The notes beneath the pieces were generated by a model that was not told the DNA's origin, searched no databases, and worked only from the letters and a program-made list of their open reading frames with translations. Below, one piece after another: positions 20,421 through 28,591 of a stretch of 56,934 nt of DNA (the stretch's first letter is position 1; the number at the start of each line of letters is the position of its first letter). Source of the DNA: Rhodospirillales bacterium (GTDB taxonomy: Bacteria > Pseudomonadota > Alphaproteobacteria > BOG-932 > Roseiterribacteraceae); NCBI GenBank assembly GCA_028291365.1, contig JAQGIE010000162.1, forward strand, positions 1 to 56,934. Reading direction: 5' to 3'. The translations under genes were made by a program, and so were the position numbers.

Positions 20421-21533
20421 CTACGCAGCCAACTTGTCCAGCTCGTGCAGGACTGAATCGCCCATCACCGTCGTCGATACGCGCGCCATGCCGGGCGCCA
20501 TGATGTCGCCGGTGCGCGTGCCCGAGGCCAGCACCGCTTCGACCGCGCGCTCGATCAGGTCGGCTTCGGTGTGCAGATCGAACGACCAGCGCAGCATCAT
20601 CGACAGCGACAGGATGGTCGCGAGTGGATTGGCGAGGTCCTTGCCCGCAATGTCGGGCGCCGAGCCGTGCACCGGCTCGTACAGCGCCTTGCGGCCGCCG
20701 TCGGGGCGCGGGTCGCCGAGCGAAGCCGACGGCAGCATGCCGAGCGAACCCGTCATCATCGCCGCTTCGTCCGACAGAATGTCGCCGAACAGATTGTCGG
20801 TGACGATGACGTCGAAACGGTTGGGACGGCGCAGCAGCTCCATCGCCACCGCGTCGGCGTACATATGTTCGAGTTCGACGTCGCTGTAGGAGTCGTCGCG
20901 AAGCGTCTGGATCTCCTCGCGCCACAGCCGGCCGGATTCCATCACGTTCGCCTTGTCCGCCGAGCAGACCTTGCCCTTGCGCTTGCGCGCGAGGTCGAAC
21001 GCGACCTTGCCGACCCGATGGATCTCGCTTGTCGTGTAGACCTGCGTGTTGATGCCGCGACGCTGCCCGTCGGGCAGCAGCTCGATGCCGCGCGGCTCGC
21101 CGAAATAAATACCGCCGGTCAGTTCGCGCACGATCATCAGATCGAGTCCGCGCACGATGTCGGCCTTCAAGGTCGAAGCTTCGACCAGCGGTGCGAACAC
21201 GGTGGCGGGGCGGAGATTGGCGTAAAGCTGCAGCTCCTTGCGCAGGCGAAGCAGGCCGCGCTCGGGACGCTGGGCGAAAGGCAGCGCGTCCCATTTGGGA
21301 CCGCCGACCGCCCCCAGCAGCACCGCGTCGGCTTCCTGCGCCAGCTTCATCGTCGAGTCGGCGAGCGGCGTGCCGTGCGCGTCGATCGCGGCCCCACCGA
21401 CTTCGCCCTGCTGCACGTCGAACGGCACGTGGCGGCGGCGATCGATCCAGTCGATCACGCGCAGCGCCTGGCGCACCACTTCGGGACCGATCCCGTCCCC
21501 GGCGAGAACCAGGACACGCTTCATCGTCGTCAT
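20421..21533 (-). CDS. leuB: 3-isopropylmalate dehydrogenase
   Basis: NAD-dependent oxidative decarboxylation of 3-isopropylmalate, third step of leucine synthesis. It shows [12 protein letters not shown], the [13 protein letters not shown] substrate region, the metal/substrate signature [16 protein letters not shown] and the NAD-binding [15 protein letters not shown]. 370 residues. ATG 21533 is used; MKR three codons in is equally possible. It follows leuD by 11 bases in a leuC-DUF4282-leuD-leuB order. Confidence 0.96.
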   Translation of the reverse strand: MTTMKRVLVLAGDGIGPEVVRQALRVIDWIDRRRHVPFDVQQGEVGGAAIDAHGTPLADSTMKLAQEADAVLLGAVGGPKWDALPFAQRPERGLLRLRKELQLYANLRPATVFAPLVEASTLKADIVRGLDLMIVRELTGGIYFGEPRGIELLPDGQRRGINTQVYTTSEIHRVGKVAFDLARKRKGKVCSADKANVMESGRLWREEIQTLRDDSYSDVELEHMYADAVAMELLRRPNRFDVIVTDNLFGDILSDEAAMMTGSLGMLPSASLGDPRPDGGRKALYEPVHGSAPDIAGKDLANPLATILSLSMMLRWSFDLHTEADLIERAVEAVLASGTRTGDIMAPGMARVSTTVMGDSVLHELDKLAA

Positions 21534-21544
21534 GCGGTCTGCCT

Positions 21545-22156
21545 TCAGCGAAACAGCCAGGGAGTTTCCGATTTGCGACCGGCCTCGTAGGCATCGATCG
21601 CAGGCGCGTGGCCCAAGGTCAGGCCGATATCGTCGAGACCTTCGAGCAGGCATTGTTTGCGGAACGGATCCACGTCGAACGAGATCTCTTCGTTGTTGCC
21701 GACGTGACGCACCACTTTCTGACGCGCGAGGTCGATGGTGATCTCGCGGCCGGCCGCCGCGTCTTCCATCAGCTTGTCGATTTCCGCCTGCGGCAGCACG
21801 ATGGGAAGAATCCCGTTCTTGAAGCAGTTGGAATGAAAGATGTCGGCGAAGGACGGCGCGATGACGGCACGGATGCCGAAATCGAGCAGGGCCCACGGCG
21901 CGTGCTCGCGGCTCGAGCCGCAGCCGAAATTGTCGCCCGCGACGATGATGTTGGCATGCCGGAACGGTTCGCGGTTGAGCACGAAGTCGCTCTTCTCGCT
22001 GCCGTCGTCATTGTAGCGCCACTCGTAGAAGGCCGACTTGCCCAGGCCCGAACGCTCGATGGTGCGCAGGAACTGCTTCGGGATGATCGCGTCGGTGTCG
22101 ATATTCACCTGCGGCATCGGTGCCGCGATCGCAGTCAGGGTCGTGAAAGGCTGCAT
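21545..22156 (-). CDS. leuD: 3-isopropylmalate dehydratase small subunit
   Basis: Swivel subunit that pairs with LeuC in isomerising isopropylmalate. 203 residues with the conserved [13 protein letters not shown], the [17 protein letters not shown] loop and the [16 protein letters not shown] motif. It lies ten bases after the DUF4282 gene and 11 before leuB, in one leftward unit. Confidence 0.96.
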   Translation of the reverse strand: MQPFTTLTAIAAPMPQVNIDTDAIIPKQFLRTIERSGLGKSAFYEWRYNDDGSEKSDFVLNREPFRHANIIVAGDNFGCGSSREHAPWALLDFGIRAVIAPSFADIFHSNCFKNGILPIVLPQAEIDKLMEDAAAGREITIDLARQKVVRHVGNNEEISFDVDPFRKQCLLEGLDDIGLTLGHAPAIDAYEAGRKSETPWLFR

Positions 22157-22166
22157 GTCGTTCTCG

Positions 22167-22445
22167 TCAGACGATCGGCGGTGGCGCGACCGGCCGCGCC
22201 ACGGTTTCGCGCTGCAGGTCGAGCATGTCGGTGAGCGTGTTGTTGATGCGGAACAGCACGATGACGATCTCGCAGTAGATGCGCAGCACGAGCGGGCCGA
22301 GCACCAGCATCGCGAGGCCCTGCCAGAAGCTCCAGGTGAACATCGTGCCGAGGCCGATGATCAGGATGAACACCAGGCCCAGCCAGAACACGATCTGCAC
22401 GAGCGACGGCGTGATCAGCCGCCGGAAGTTGAGGTACTCGTCCAT
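22167..22445 (-). CDS. DUF4282 family small membrane protein
   Basis: 92 residues of the DUF4282 type: a short N-terminal region ([14 protein letters not shown]), two membrane helices (about 15-35 and 42-60) and the family-like [19 protein letters not shown] segment. Function unknown. Its place between leuC and leuD, with tight spacing to leuD, means it is co-transcribed with the leucine genes. Confidence 0.85.
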   Translation of the reverse strand: MDEYLNFRRLITPSLVQIVFWLGLVFILIIGLGTMFTWSFWQGLAMLVLGPLVLRIYCEIVIVLFRINNTLTDMLDLQRETVARPVAPPPIV

Positions 22446-22517
22446 TTGCGTCGCCTCCCAAGCTATCCGCAGACGTTGTCGCGTGCCGGCGGGGCCGGAC
22501 GCAAGCGCCAGGGCAGC

Positions 22518-23927
22518 TCAGGCGATCCGGCGAACGTCGGTCAGGTGCCCGGTCACCGCCGCAGCCGCAGCCATGGCGGGGGAGAGCAGGTGGGTACGGC
22601 CGAGCCGGCCCTGGCGGCCCTCGAAATTGCGATTCGAGGTCGAGGCGCAACGCTCATACGGCTTCAGCTGGTCGGCATTCATGCCGAGGCACATCGAGCA
22701 GCCCGGCTCGCGCCATTCGAAGCCGGCGTCGATGAAGACGCGGTCGAGGCCTTCTTGCTCGGCCTGCTGCTTGACCAGCCCCGAGCCCGGCACCACCAGC
22801 GCCTGCACGTTCGGTGCGACGCGGCGTCCCGCCGCGATATGTGCCGCCTCGCGCAGATCTTCGATCCTGGCGTTGGTGCACGAGCCGATGAATACCTTGT
22901 CGATGGTGACGTCGGTCAATTTCTGCCCGGGCGTCAGCCCCATATAGTCGAGCGCGCGTGCGACGGCGGCGCGGCGCGCTTCGTCCGCGAAATTCGCGGG
23001 ATCGGGCACGCTGCCTTCGATCGACGCAACGTCCTGCGGGCTCGTGCCCCACGTCACTTGCGGCGCGATGGTCGATGCGTCGAGCCGCACTTCGCGATCG
23101 TAGGTCGCCCCGTCATCCGACGGCAGCGTACGCCACAGCGCGACGGCCGCATCCCAGTCGGCGCCCTGCGGCGCGTGCGGACGGCCTTTGAGATAGGCGA
23201 AGGTGGTTTCGTCCGGCGCGATCAGGCCGGCGCGCGCACCGGCTTCGATCGTCATGTTGCAGACGGTCATGCGGCCTTCCATCGACAGGTCGCGGATCGC
23301 TTCGCCGGCATATTCGATGACGTAGCCGGTGCCGCCGGCGGTGCCGATCTTGCCGATGATCGCAAGCACGATGTCTTTCGCCGTGGTGCCCAGCGGACGC
23401 TTGCCGTCGACGGTGATGCGCATCGTCTTGGCCGGCTTCTGCAGCAGCGTCTGCGTCGCCAGCACATGTTCGACTTCGCTGGTGCCGATGCCGAACGCGA
23501 GCGCGCCGAACGCGCCGTGCGTCGCGGTGTGGCTGTCGCCGCACACGATCGTCATGCCCGGCTGCGTCATGCCCTGTTCGGGACCGACAATGTGCACGAT
23601 GCCCTGCCGGATGTCGGTCATCGGAAAGAACGGAATGCCGAACTCGGCGACGTTCTTCACCAGCGTGTCGTGCTGCTTGCGGCCTTCTTCTTCGTCGGGG
23701 CCGAAGACGCGGCCGGGCGTGGTCGGCACGATATGGTCGGGCACCGCGAGGGTGCGGTCGGGGCGGCGCACTTTGCGGCCGGCCAGGCGAAGCCCCTCGA
23801 ACGCCTGCGGGGTCGTCACCTCATGGGTGAGGTGCAGGTCGATATAGACAATCGAGGTCCCGTCCTGTTCGCGATGGACGAGGTGACGGTCCCAGATCTT
23901 TTCAAACAGCGTGCGCAGCGGGCTCAT
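22518..23927 (-). CDS. leuC: 3-isopropylmalate dehydratase large subunit
   Basis: The 4Fe-4S aconitase-family subunit. Cluster cysteines are in [12 protein letters not shown] and [11 protein letters not shown]; substrate motifs [30 protein letters not shown] and [10 protein letters not shown] are also present. 469 residues, normal. ATG 23927 has no Shine-Dalgarno-like sequence (the 12 preceding bases are AC/T-rich). A palindrome and a hairpin with a T-tract lie just upstream, suggesting special expression control (see regulatory entries). Confidence 0.96.
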   Translation of the reverse strand: MSPLRTLFEKIWDRHLVHREQDGTSIVYIDLHLTHEVTTPQAFEGLRLAGRKVRRPDRTLAVPDHIVPTTPGRVFGPDEEEGRKQHDTLVKNVAEFGIPFFPMTDIRQGIVHIVGPEQGMTQPGMTIVCGDSHTATHGAFGALAFGIGTSEVEHVLATQTLLQKPAKTMRITVDGKRPLGTTAKDIVLAIIGKIGTAGGTGYVIEYAGEAIRDLSMEGRMTVCNMTIEAGARAGLIAPDETTFAYLKGRPHAPQGADWDAAVALWRTLPSDDGATYDREVRLDASTIAPQVTWGTSPQDVASIEGSVPDPANFADEARRAAVARALDYMGLTPGQKLTDVTIDKVFIGSCTNARIEDLREAAHIAAGRRVAPNVQALVVPGSGLVKQQAEQEGLDRVFIDAGFEWREPGCSMCLGMNADQLKPYERCASTSNRNFEGRQGRLGRTHLLSPAMAAAAAVTGHLTDVRRIA

Positions 23928-23935
23928 AAGGTTGT

Positions 23936-23945
23936 TGTATACAAT
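23936..23945. promoter_or_regulatory. Perfect palindrome TTGTATACAA immediately upstream of leuC
   Basis: A 10-base perfect palindrome centred 13 bases before the leuC ATG. It has the form of GntR/FadR-subfamily operators and on the leuC strand also contains TATACA, a possible -10 element. If it is the -10, the transcript would be nearly leaderless, which fits the missing Shine-Dalgarno. Both readings are inference. Confidence 0.4.
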
Positions 23946-23953
23946 CTGATTGC

Positions 23954-23990
23954 GAAAGAAAAAGCCGCGGTTCGCTGGGAACCGCGGCTC
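23954..23990 (-). terminator. Hairpin plus T-tract between rpoH and leuC
   Basis: On the leftward strand AGCCGCGGTT-CCCAGC-GAACCGCGGCT folds into a strong stem of about 10 bp and is followed by TTTTTCTTT. This is a textbook intrinsic terminator for rpoH transcripts, but only about 30 bases separate the T-tract from the leuC start. It could instead be an attenuator in a leuC leader. I found no leucine-rich leader peptide upstream. Confidence 0.75.
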
Positions 23991-24014
23991 GGATCTGCGT
24001 CCCTTGCGGGGCTA

Positions 24015-24050
24015 AAGCATGATCCGGTCCAATTGGATCCGATCATGCTT
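24015..24050. repeat. Palindromic repeat, family B copy 2
   Basis: A full-length copy: AAGCATGATCC, central CCAATTGG, GGATCATGCTT-like right arm, with one mismatch between arms. It lies between rpoH and the hairpin upstream of leuC. See copies at 1752 and 40707. Confidence 0.75.
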
Positions 24051-24111
24051 TGTACCTTTTGACTGGGCACGTTTTCCTTCCGCGAAGCTTTCGCGGGAAA
24101 ACGCGCCGGAA

Positions 24112-24996
24112 TCAGGCGTCTTCGAGCAGCAGGTCGCTCTGGCGTTCGACCCGCTTCAGCATCGAATTCTTCAGCTTCAGCATCGCCCGCTGTTCGAGCT
24201 GGCGGACGCGTTCCTTCGAAACGCCCAGCTCGTGGCCCAGCTCTTCCAGCGTCACCGCTTCTTCACCCAGCCGGCGCTGTTCGATGATGGTGCGCTCGCG
24301 CGGGGACAGTTCGCCCAACGCTTCGCCCAGCCATTTCGAACGCGTCTCGGCGTCGCGCAACCCGATCACGATGTCTTCGGGATTGGGACGCACGTCGGGC
24401 AGGAAGTCCTGCCATTCGTCTTCGCTGGTTTCGCGGATCGGTGCGTTGAGCGACTGGTCCGCGCCGGACAGTCGCATCTCCATCTCCATCACGTCGGAGC
24501 GGTCGACGCGAAGCTGGTCGGCAATCCATTGCCGGCCAATGTCGTTCATGCCTTCGCCTTTGCCTTCAATCTTCGCGCGCAGGCGGCGGAGATTGAAGAA
24601 CAGCGACTTCTGCGCCGCGGTCGTGCCGGTTCGCACGATCGACCAGTTGCGCAGAATGTAATCCTGCATGGCGGAACGGATCCACCACGCCGCGTAGGTT
24701 GAAAAACGCACTTCGCGCTCGGGCTCGAAGCGCGCAGCCGCCTGCATCAGACCGACATTGCCTTCCTGAATCAGGTCGCCCATCGGCAATCCGTAATTCC
24801 GAAAACGCGTGGCCGTGGCGACGACGAGACGTGCATAGGCGCGCACCAGCTCGTGCAGTGCATCTTCATTGCCCTGCTCGCGCCAGCGCTTGGCGAGGTC
24901 AAATTCGTGCTCGCGCTCGAGCAGCGGCTCGCGCATCGCGTTCTTGATGTAGGCGAGGTTGGCCCGCTGTGTGGTCGGGTCATCGATGTGTGCCAA
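24112..24996 (-). CDS. rpoH: RNA polymerase sigma factor RpoH (sigma-32 family)
   Basis: Heat-shock type sigma factor. 294 residues with region 2 (GLPMGDLIQEGNVGLMQAA, STYAAWWIRSAMQDYILRNWS), the diagnostic RpoH box QKSLFFNLRR and region 4 (LSPRERTIIEQRR, LGVSKERVRQLEQRA). The N-terminal half departs from housekeeping RpoH, suggesting an RpoH2-like paralogue linked in other alphaproteobacteria to oxidative stress. The start codon is TTG at 24996, supported by a strong AGGAGG six bases upstream. A terminator-like hairpin follows downstream. Confidence 0.93.
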   Translation of the reverse strand: MAHIDDPTTQRANLAYIKNAMREPLLEREHEFDLAKRWREQGNEDALHELVRAYARLVVATATRFRNYGLPMGDLIQEGNVGLMQAAARFEPEREVRFSTYAAWWIRSAMQDYILRNWSIVRTGTTAAQKSLFFNLRRLRAKIEGKGEGMNDIGRQWIADQLRVDRSDVMEMEMRLSGADQSLNAPIRETSEDEWQDFLPDVRPNPEDIVIGLRDAETRSKWLGEALGELSPRERTIIEQRRLGEEAVTLEELGHELGVSKERVRQLEQRAMLKLKNSMLKRVERQSDLLLEDA

Positions 24997-25113
24997 TGGC
25001 CACCTCCTGTGCCGACGTCCAAAGGGCGTGGGCGAAAAACTGGTCCCCGTAGATGCTTATCGACGGGCAGGCGAACAAGGTTACGAACGCCTGGAAGAAC
25101 TGAACGCTCCCGT

Positions 25114-25926
25114 TCAGGCCTCTACAAGCTGCAGGAGGGTCCCTTCGGGGCTGAGTTGCGCCGCTCGCAGAGGTCCGCCAAAGCCGCATCCGGCGTCCAA
25201 TGTGACCGCGTATCCGTCCTGCTGCGGCCCGCGTTTCTGCGGATCGTAGCCGCGAATGACCCGGCGGAACGTCTCGTAGCGATCCTGAATTCGCTCGAAT
25301 CCCGACGCATCCCACCAGAAAGCGTCGCCTTGTGCGGCCAGAGGCCGCGCCGGATCGAGACCGGCATGCACGAACAGCGCACCGTCATCGACCAAGGCGG
25401 CGCGCTGTAACACGGTGAAGAACTTCTCGTGTCCCGGCCGGGCGCGAATCCCCTCGCGCAACCGAGTCGTCCAGCGGTTCAGCGCCACGGCGCCGTCGCG
25501 CGCCGCGGCCTCGCCCTGCTGCACAATGCCGCCATAGGCCTCGACGATGCGGCCGGCGCCCTGGCGCAGCATCCAGGCCAGCACTTCGCGTGGATTGGGC
25601 GCGAATTGCAGCTGCAGCAGCTTGGACCAGGTCTCTTCCTGCTGGCCGCGCAGATACACGAGATCGTCGGTGTCCCAACCGGGCCGCGCCAGCGTGTCGA
25701 TGCGGAAGGCGAGCAGCTCGTCGATCGTGCGCGCCGCATCTCCGTCACGGCCGATGTAATTGCCGAGATAAATGATGCGGTCGCCGGGCAGCAGGTCGAG
25801 TTCGATTGCGCTGTGAATCGCGGCGAGGCGCTCGTGCTGGCCGTGAATCGCGGCGACCGCCCAAAGGCGACGCGGGCGCCCGAGGCGGGCAAAGGAAGAA
25901 GCGTCGGGCATGTCACCGCGGGGCAT
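25114..25926 (-). CDS. Degenerate metallophosphoesterase-like protein
   Basis: About 270 residues with the overall layout of calcineurin-like Ser/Thr or ApaH-type phosphatases. The metal-binding motifs are altered: the usual GDIHG reads AAIHGQ, GDxxDRG reads GNYIGRDGD and GNHE reads RGQQEE. Only FVHAGLDP near 190 is intact. Related sequences with the same changes occur in other alphaproteobacteria, so this is probably a conserved pseudo-phosphatase rather than a decayed gene. ATG 25926 is chosen because GAGGAG lies at good spacing. Upstream of rpoH on the same strand. Confidence 0.7.
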   Translation of the reverse strand: MPRGDMPDASSFARLGRPRRLWAVAAIHGQHERLAAIHSAIELDLLPGDRIIYLGNYIGRDGDAARTIDELLAFRIDTLARPGWDTDDLVYLRGQQEETWSKLLQLQFAPNPREVLAWMLRQGAGRIVEAYGGIVQQGEAAARDGAVALNRWTTRLREGIRARPGHEKFFTVLQRAALVDDGALFVHAGLDPARPLAAQGDAFWWDASGFERIQDRYETFRRVIRGYDPQKRGPQQDGYAVTLDAGCGFGGPLRAAQLSPEGTLLQLVEA

Positions 25927-26012
25927 GAGTTGAAACTCCTCTACCGGGCGCGGCATCGCGCGTCACGGCCCGGCGCGTTTGCGCGGCCGCCGGTCGCGGA
26001 CTTCTCACAACG

Positions 26013-26057
26013 AAAAACGGCGCCGCCCTGTCTTGCGACGGGGCGGCGCCGTTTTTT
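26013..26057 (-). terminator. Strong intrinsic terminator after carD
   Basis: A 12-bp perfect GC stem (ACGGCGCCGCCC / GGGCGGCGCCGT) flanked by A5 on one side and T6 on the other, so it can end transcription in either direction. It lies between the carD stop and the metallophosphoesterase start. Confidence 0.9.
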
Positions 26058-26082
26058 CTGCGCGGCTTGCGGTCGCGGACGA

Positions 26083-26589
26083 TCAGGCTGCTTTCAGCAG
26101 GATCTGCTCGAGCTTCTGGGCGGCCTTCGGCTCGTCGATCTTTTCGACGGCCGCGACTTCGCGGGCCAGACGCTCCAGCGCGGCCTGATAGATCTGGCGC
26201 TCGCTGTACGACTGCTCGCTGCTGTCGGTGTTGCGGCGCAGGTCGCGCAGCACTTCGGCGATCGAGACGGGGTCGCCCGAATTGATCTTCGCTTCGTATT
26301 CCTGGGCGCGGCGGCTCCACATGGTCCGCTTGACGCGGCTCTTGCCCTGGAGCGTATCCAGCGCCGTCTTCAGCCGGTCCTTGGTCGAGAGTCGGCGCAG
26401 GCCCGACGTCATCGCCTTGGAGACCGGAATTTTCAGCTTCATGCGCTCCTTCTCGAAGGTGATCGCATACAGGCTGACGGACTGACCGCCGACTTGCAGG
26501 GTTTCAACACCATCGACTCGGCCAACACCGTGGGCCGGGTAGACCACCAGGTCACCGGCCGCGAACTCCAGCTTCTGCTTTTGGGACAT
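26083..26589 (-). CDS. carD: CarD family transcriptional regulator
   Basis: RNA polymerase-binding protein that stabilises promoter open complexes. 168 residues. The N-terminal RNAP-interaction domain carries FAAGDLVVYPAHGVGRVDGVE and the Tudor-like strands. The C-terminal helical domain includes KRTMWSRRAQEYEAKINSGD, with the conserved Trp that wedges at the -10 edge. ATG 26589 follows GGAAGA; the 5' in-frame extension is leader. A consensus-like promoter and a strong terminator bracket a monocistronic unit. Confidence 0.95.
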   Translation of the reverse strand: MSQKQKLEFAAGDLVVYPAHGVGRVDGVETLQVGGQSVSLYAITFEKERMKLKIPVSKAMTSGLRRLSTKDRLKTALDTLQGKSRVKRTMWSRRAQEYEAKINSGDPVSIAEVLRDLRRNTDSSEQSYSERQIYQAALERLAREVAAVEKIDEPKAAQKLEQILLKAA

Positions 26590-26738
26590 GCGCTCGTCGT
26601 CTTCCTTGCTCTCTCGCAGGGCGGTCGCGCTTCCCCCCGTAAGGGCCCGGACACAAACAGATCCTCGCGCCACCGGGAGGGTGACGGTCGTAGCTCCGAA
26701 GGGCCGTGATTTCGGTCGGCGACCGACCAGAAGCTGCG

Positions 26739-26767
26739 AATATACGCGCACTATCAGGTATTTGCAA
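26739..26767 (-). promoter_or_regulatory. Predicted sigma-70 promoter of carD
   Basis: On the leftward strand: -35 TTGCAA (26767-26762), a 17-base spacer, -10 TATATT (26744-26739). The leader to carD would be about 140 bases. Confidence 0.75.
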
Positions 26768-26771
26768 GAGA

Positions 26772-26788
26772 TGCCAACATTTGTTGGC
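26772..26788. promoter_or_regulatory. Inverted repeat TGCCAAC-ATT-TGTTGGCA upstream of the carD -35
   Basis: A near-perfect inverted repeat (TGCCAAC / GTTGGCA arms) directly upstream of the predicted carD -35, in an unusually AT-rich stretch for this genome. The position suits an activator site. No regulator is assigned. Confidence 0.55.
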
Positions 26789-26874
26789 AATTCCCGCAAC
26801 TTACGAGAGTAAATTAACGCGAGCGTAAGCTTGTTTGGTGCGCGCAGGCGCGGCCCGGTCCTACCGGGCTCGGG

Positions 26875-27213
26875 TCAGGTACCGTCGCCGGGCTTGTCGC
26901 TGAAATGCTCGGCGAACTTGTTGGGCACGTCCTTCCACTGGTCCGCGTCGGCCGGGGCGGGCTTCTTGCGGGTGATGTTGGGCCATTGCTCCGACATGGT
27001 GCGGTTCAGCTCCAGCAGGGCCTCGGCCTTGGGGTCGCTGTCCGGCACGATCGCCTCGATCGGGCATTCGGGCTCGCAGACGCCGCAATCGATGCACTCG
27101 TCCGGATGAATGACGAGCATGTTCTCGCCTTCATAGAAGCAGTCGACTGGGCAAACCTCGACGCAGTCGGTGTATTTGCACTTGATGCAGGCTTCGGTGA
27201 CGACGTAGGGCAT
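26875..27213 (-). CDS. fdxA: 7Fe ferredoxin FdxA
   Basis: 112-residue dicluster ferredoxin: [26 protein letters not shown] with a 3Fe-4S type cysteine pattern, then a 4Fe-4S set [12 protein letters not shown], and the extended C-terminal tail of the FdxA/Azotobacter FdI class ([14 protein letters not shown]). A small electron carrier in the cytoplasm. Often next to carD in alphaproteobacteria, as here. ATG 27213 matches the family N-terminus. Confidence 0.96.
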   Translation of the reverse strand: MPYVVTEACIKCKYTDCVEVCPVDCFYEGENMLVIHPDECIDCGVCEPECPIEAIVPDSDPKAEALLELNRTMSEQWPNITRKKPAPADADQWKDVPNKFAEHFSDKPGDGT

Positions 27214-27299
27214 CGTAAATCCTGGTCCACGAGCCGGCGGTATCTTCACCGCGGCGCGCTCGTGCTAAGGGACGGGTTCATACTCCGTCAAGGGGCGCC

Positions 27300-27321
27300 G
27301 GGTGCAATGCTCATTGCACCC
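27300..27321. promoter_or_regulatory. Stem-loop GGGTGCAAT-GCTC-ATTGCACCC in the 5' region
   Basis: A 9-bp perfect inverted repeat with a 4-base loop, ending 30 bases before the start of the 410-residue gene and in the divergent region with fdxA. It has no T-run, so it is more likely an operator or mRNA structure than a terminator. Confidence 0.5.
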
Positions 27322-27351
27322 ACCGCCATATGACATGTCTCCGAAAGTCCC

Positions 27352-28584
27352 ATGGTCCAGAATCGAACCATCACATTTGAAATCTCTGGCTTCCGCGATG
27401 GGCGCTGGGTGACCGACTCGGTCCGCGACGATGAGCAGGCGGCCATGCGCTACGCGCGGTCGCTGCTCACCAGCGGCTACTATGAAGAGGTCAAGATCAA
27501 GCGCCAGCGCTCGGGCGCCGGGACGCAGGTCGAGACCGTCATCCTGCACGAGAAGGCCGCCGCCGACGCCGAAAAGCCGCTGACCGTCGGCGGCGACGGC
27601 GATGCCGGCCCGGTCTGCGAGACGATCGAGGATTTCTTCAAACCGGAATCGCGCCTGGCGATCCAGGGGCTGCTCCAGTCCTTCTGCGACAAGTTCCAGA
27701 TCTCAGCCATCGAGCTGATGCATAACTGGACCTACATCCGCAAACTCAACGACGACCATCCGTCGCTGCTGATGGCGGCGCTACACAAGGTCGCGATCGC
27801 CCAGGCCGCCAAGGCCGGCGTCGAGATGAAGGATCGTGCCGCCACGCTCGGCCGCCTGATCGACGAGGGCACGCGCAAGGCCAAGGCGATCGCCCAACAG
27901 CGCGCCTTGCCGAAATTCGACGAAGCCGATCCCGATGCTGCCTGGGGGCAGCTGAAGCAGATCGGCGGACCCGACGCGATCTGGCTGCACGAACAGGTCG
28001 TGTGCCGCTGGCTGTTCGGCTTCGGCAGCCAGGGCGGCAAGATCGAACGGCTGCTCGCCACGATGGACGTCGCGCAGGACAAGCACGTGCTCGAACTGCT
28101 CGACAGTATCGTCGCCGAGCTGTTCTCGGGCGCCAAGGTCATCGACGAATTCTTCCAGCAGCACGCCAACCGCGCCGCCGCATTGGGACAGTTCGCCGAC
28201 GTGCTGACGGGCCGCGTGCCCGACGACGCCAAGATCGATCCGCTGCTGCTTTCCTTCGCCAAGATCAACAAGCAGGGAAAGCTGGCATTCGCGGCCAAGG
28301 TGCTCTGCGCGCATCTCACCCGCCACGTCGGCGCGGGCAGGCCGCTCGATGCGCGTGGTCCGGAGAACGACGAGAAGCTGTTTGATCAGCTCATGGTGAA
28401 GCTGCGCGACCATGAAGGCCGCCTCCTCGGCGATCTGCCGATGCAGCGCGCCGTCGCCGGCTACAAGCTCAAGCACCGCCAGCGCACGCTGCGCCGCATG
28501 GGCATGGACGACGCCGCCGACGCGTTGGCGAAGAGCTATGACGACGCGCTGATCCAGCGGCTGATCCCGCTGGTGAAGCAGTAA
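27352..28584 (+). CDS. Unknown conserved protein, 410 residues
   Basis: A soluble, mostly helical protein; no signal peptide or membrane segment. A small N-terminal alpha/beta part (ITFEISGFRDGRWVTDSVRDD, about 1-70) looks like a separate module that ends in HEKAAADAE. A long helical domain (about 90-410) is rich in Lys, Asp and Ala with motifs such as ELMHNWTYIRKLNDDHPSLLMAALHKVAIAQ and FGFGSQGGKIERLLATMD. I do not recognise a family. It is divergent from fdxA and monocistronic. Base composition matches its neighbours. Confidence 0.75.
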   Translation: MVQNRTITFEISGFRDGRWVTDSVRDDEQAAMRYARSLLTSGYYEEVKIKRQRSGAGTQVETVILHEKAAADAEKPLTVGGDGDAGPVCETIEDFFKPESRLAIQGLLQSFCDKFQISAIELMHNWTYIRKLNDDHPSLLMAALHKVAIAQAAKAGVEMKDRAATLGRLIDEGTRKAKAIAQQRALPKFDEADPDAAWGQLKQIGGPDAIWLHEQVVCRWLFGFGSQGGKIERLLATMDVAQDKHVLELLDSIVAELFSGAKVIDEFFQQHANRAAALGQFADVLTGRVPDDAKIDPLLLSFAKINKQGKLAFAAKVLCAHLTRHVGAGRPLDARGPENDEKLFDQLMVKLRDHEGRLLGDLPMQRAVAGYKLKHRQRTLRRMGMDDAADALAKSYDDALIQRLIPLVKQ

Positions 28585-28591
28585 GATCTCG

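Noticed and set aside
21191-22234. Plus-strand 347-codon open frame over leuB/leuD
   Set aside because: Arg/Ala/Pro-rich antisense frame; leuB and leuD on the minus strand are certain.
24015-24050. Palindrome as a phage attachment site or tRNA-like element
   Set aside because: No integrase or tRNA nearby, and the same sequence recurs at two other places as a dispersed repeat.
23950-24060. Leucine attenuator with leader peptide before leuC
   Set aside because: The one short open frame across this area has no run of Leu codons, and the hairpin is equally well explained as the rpoH terminator.
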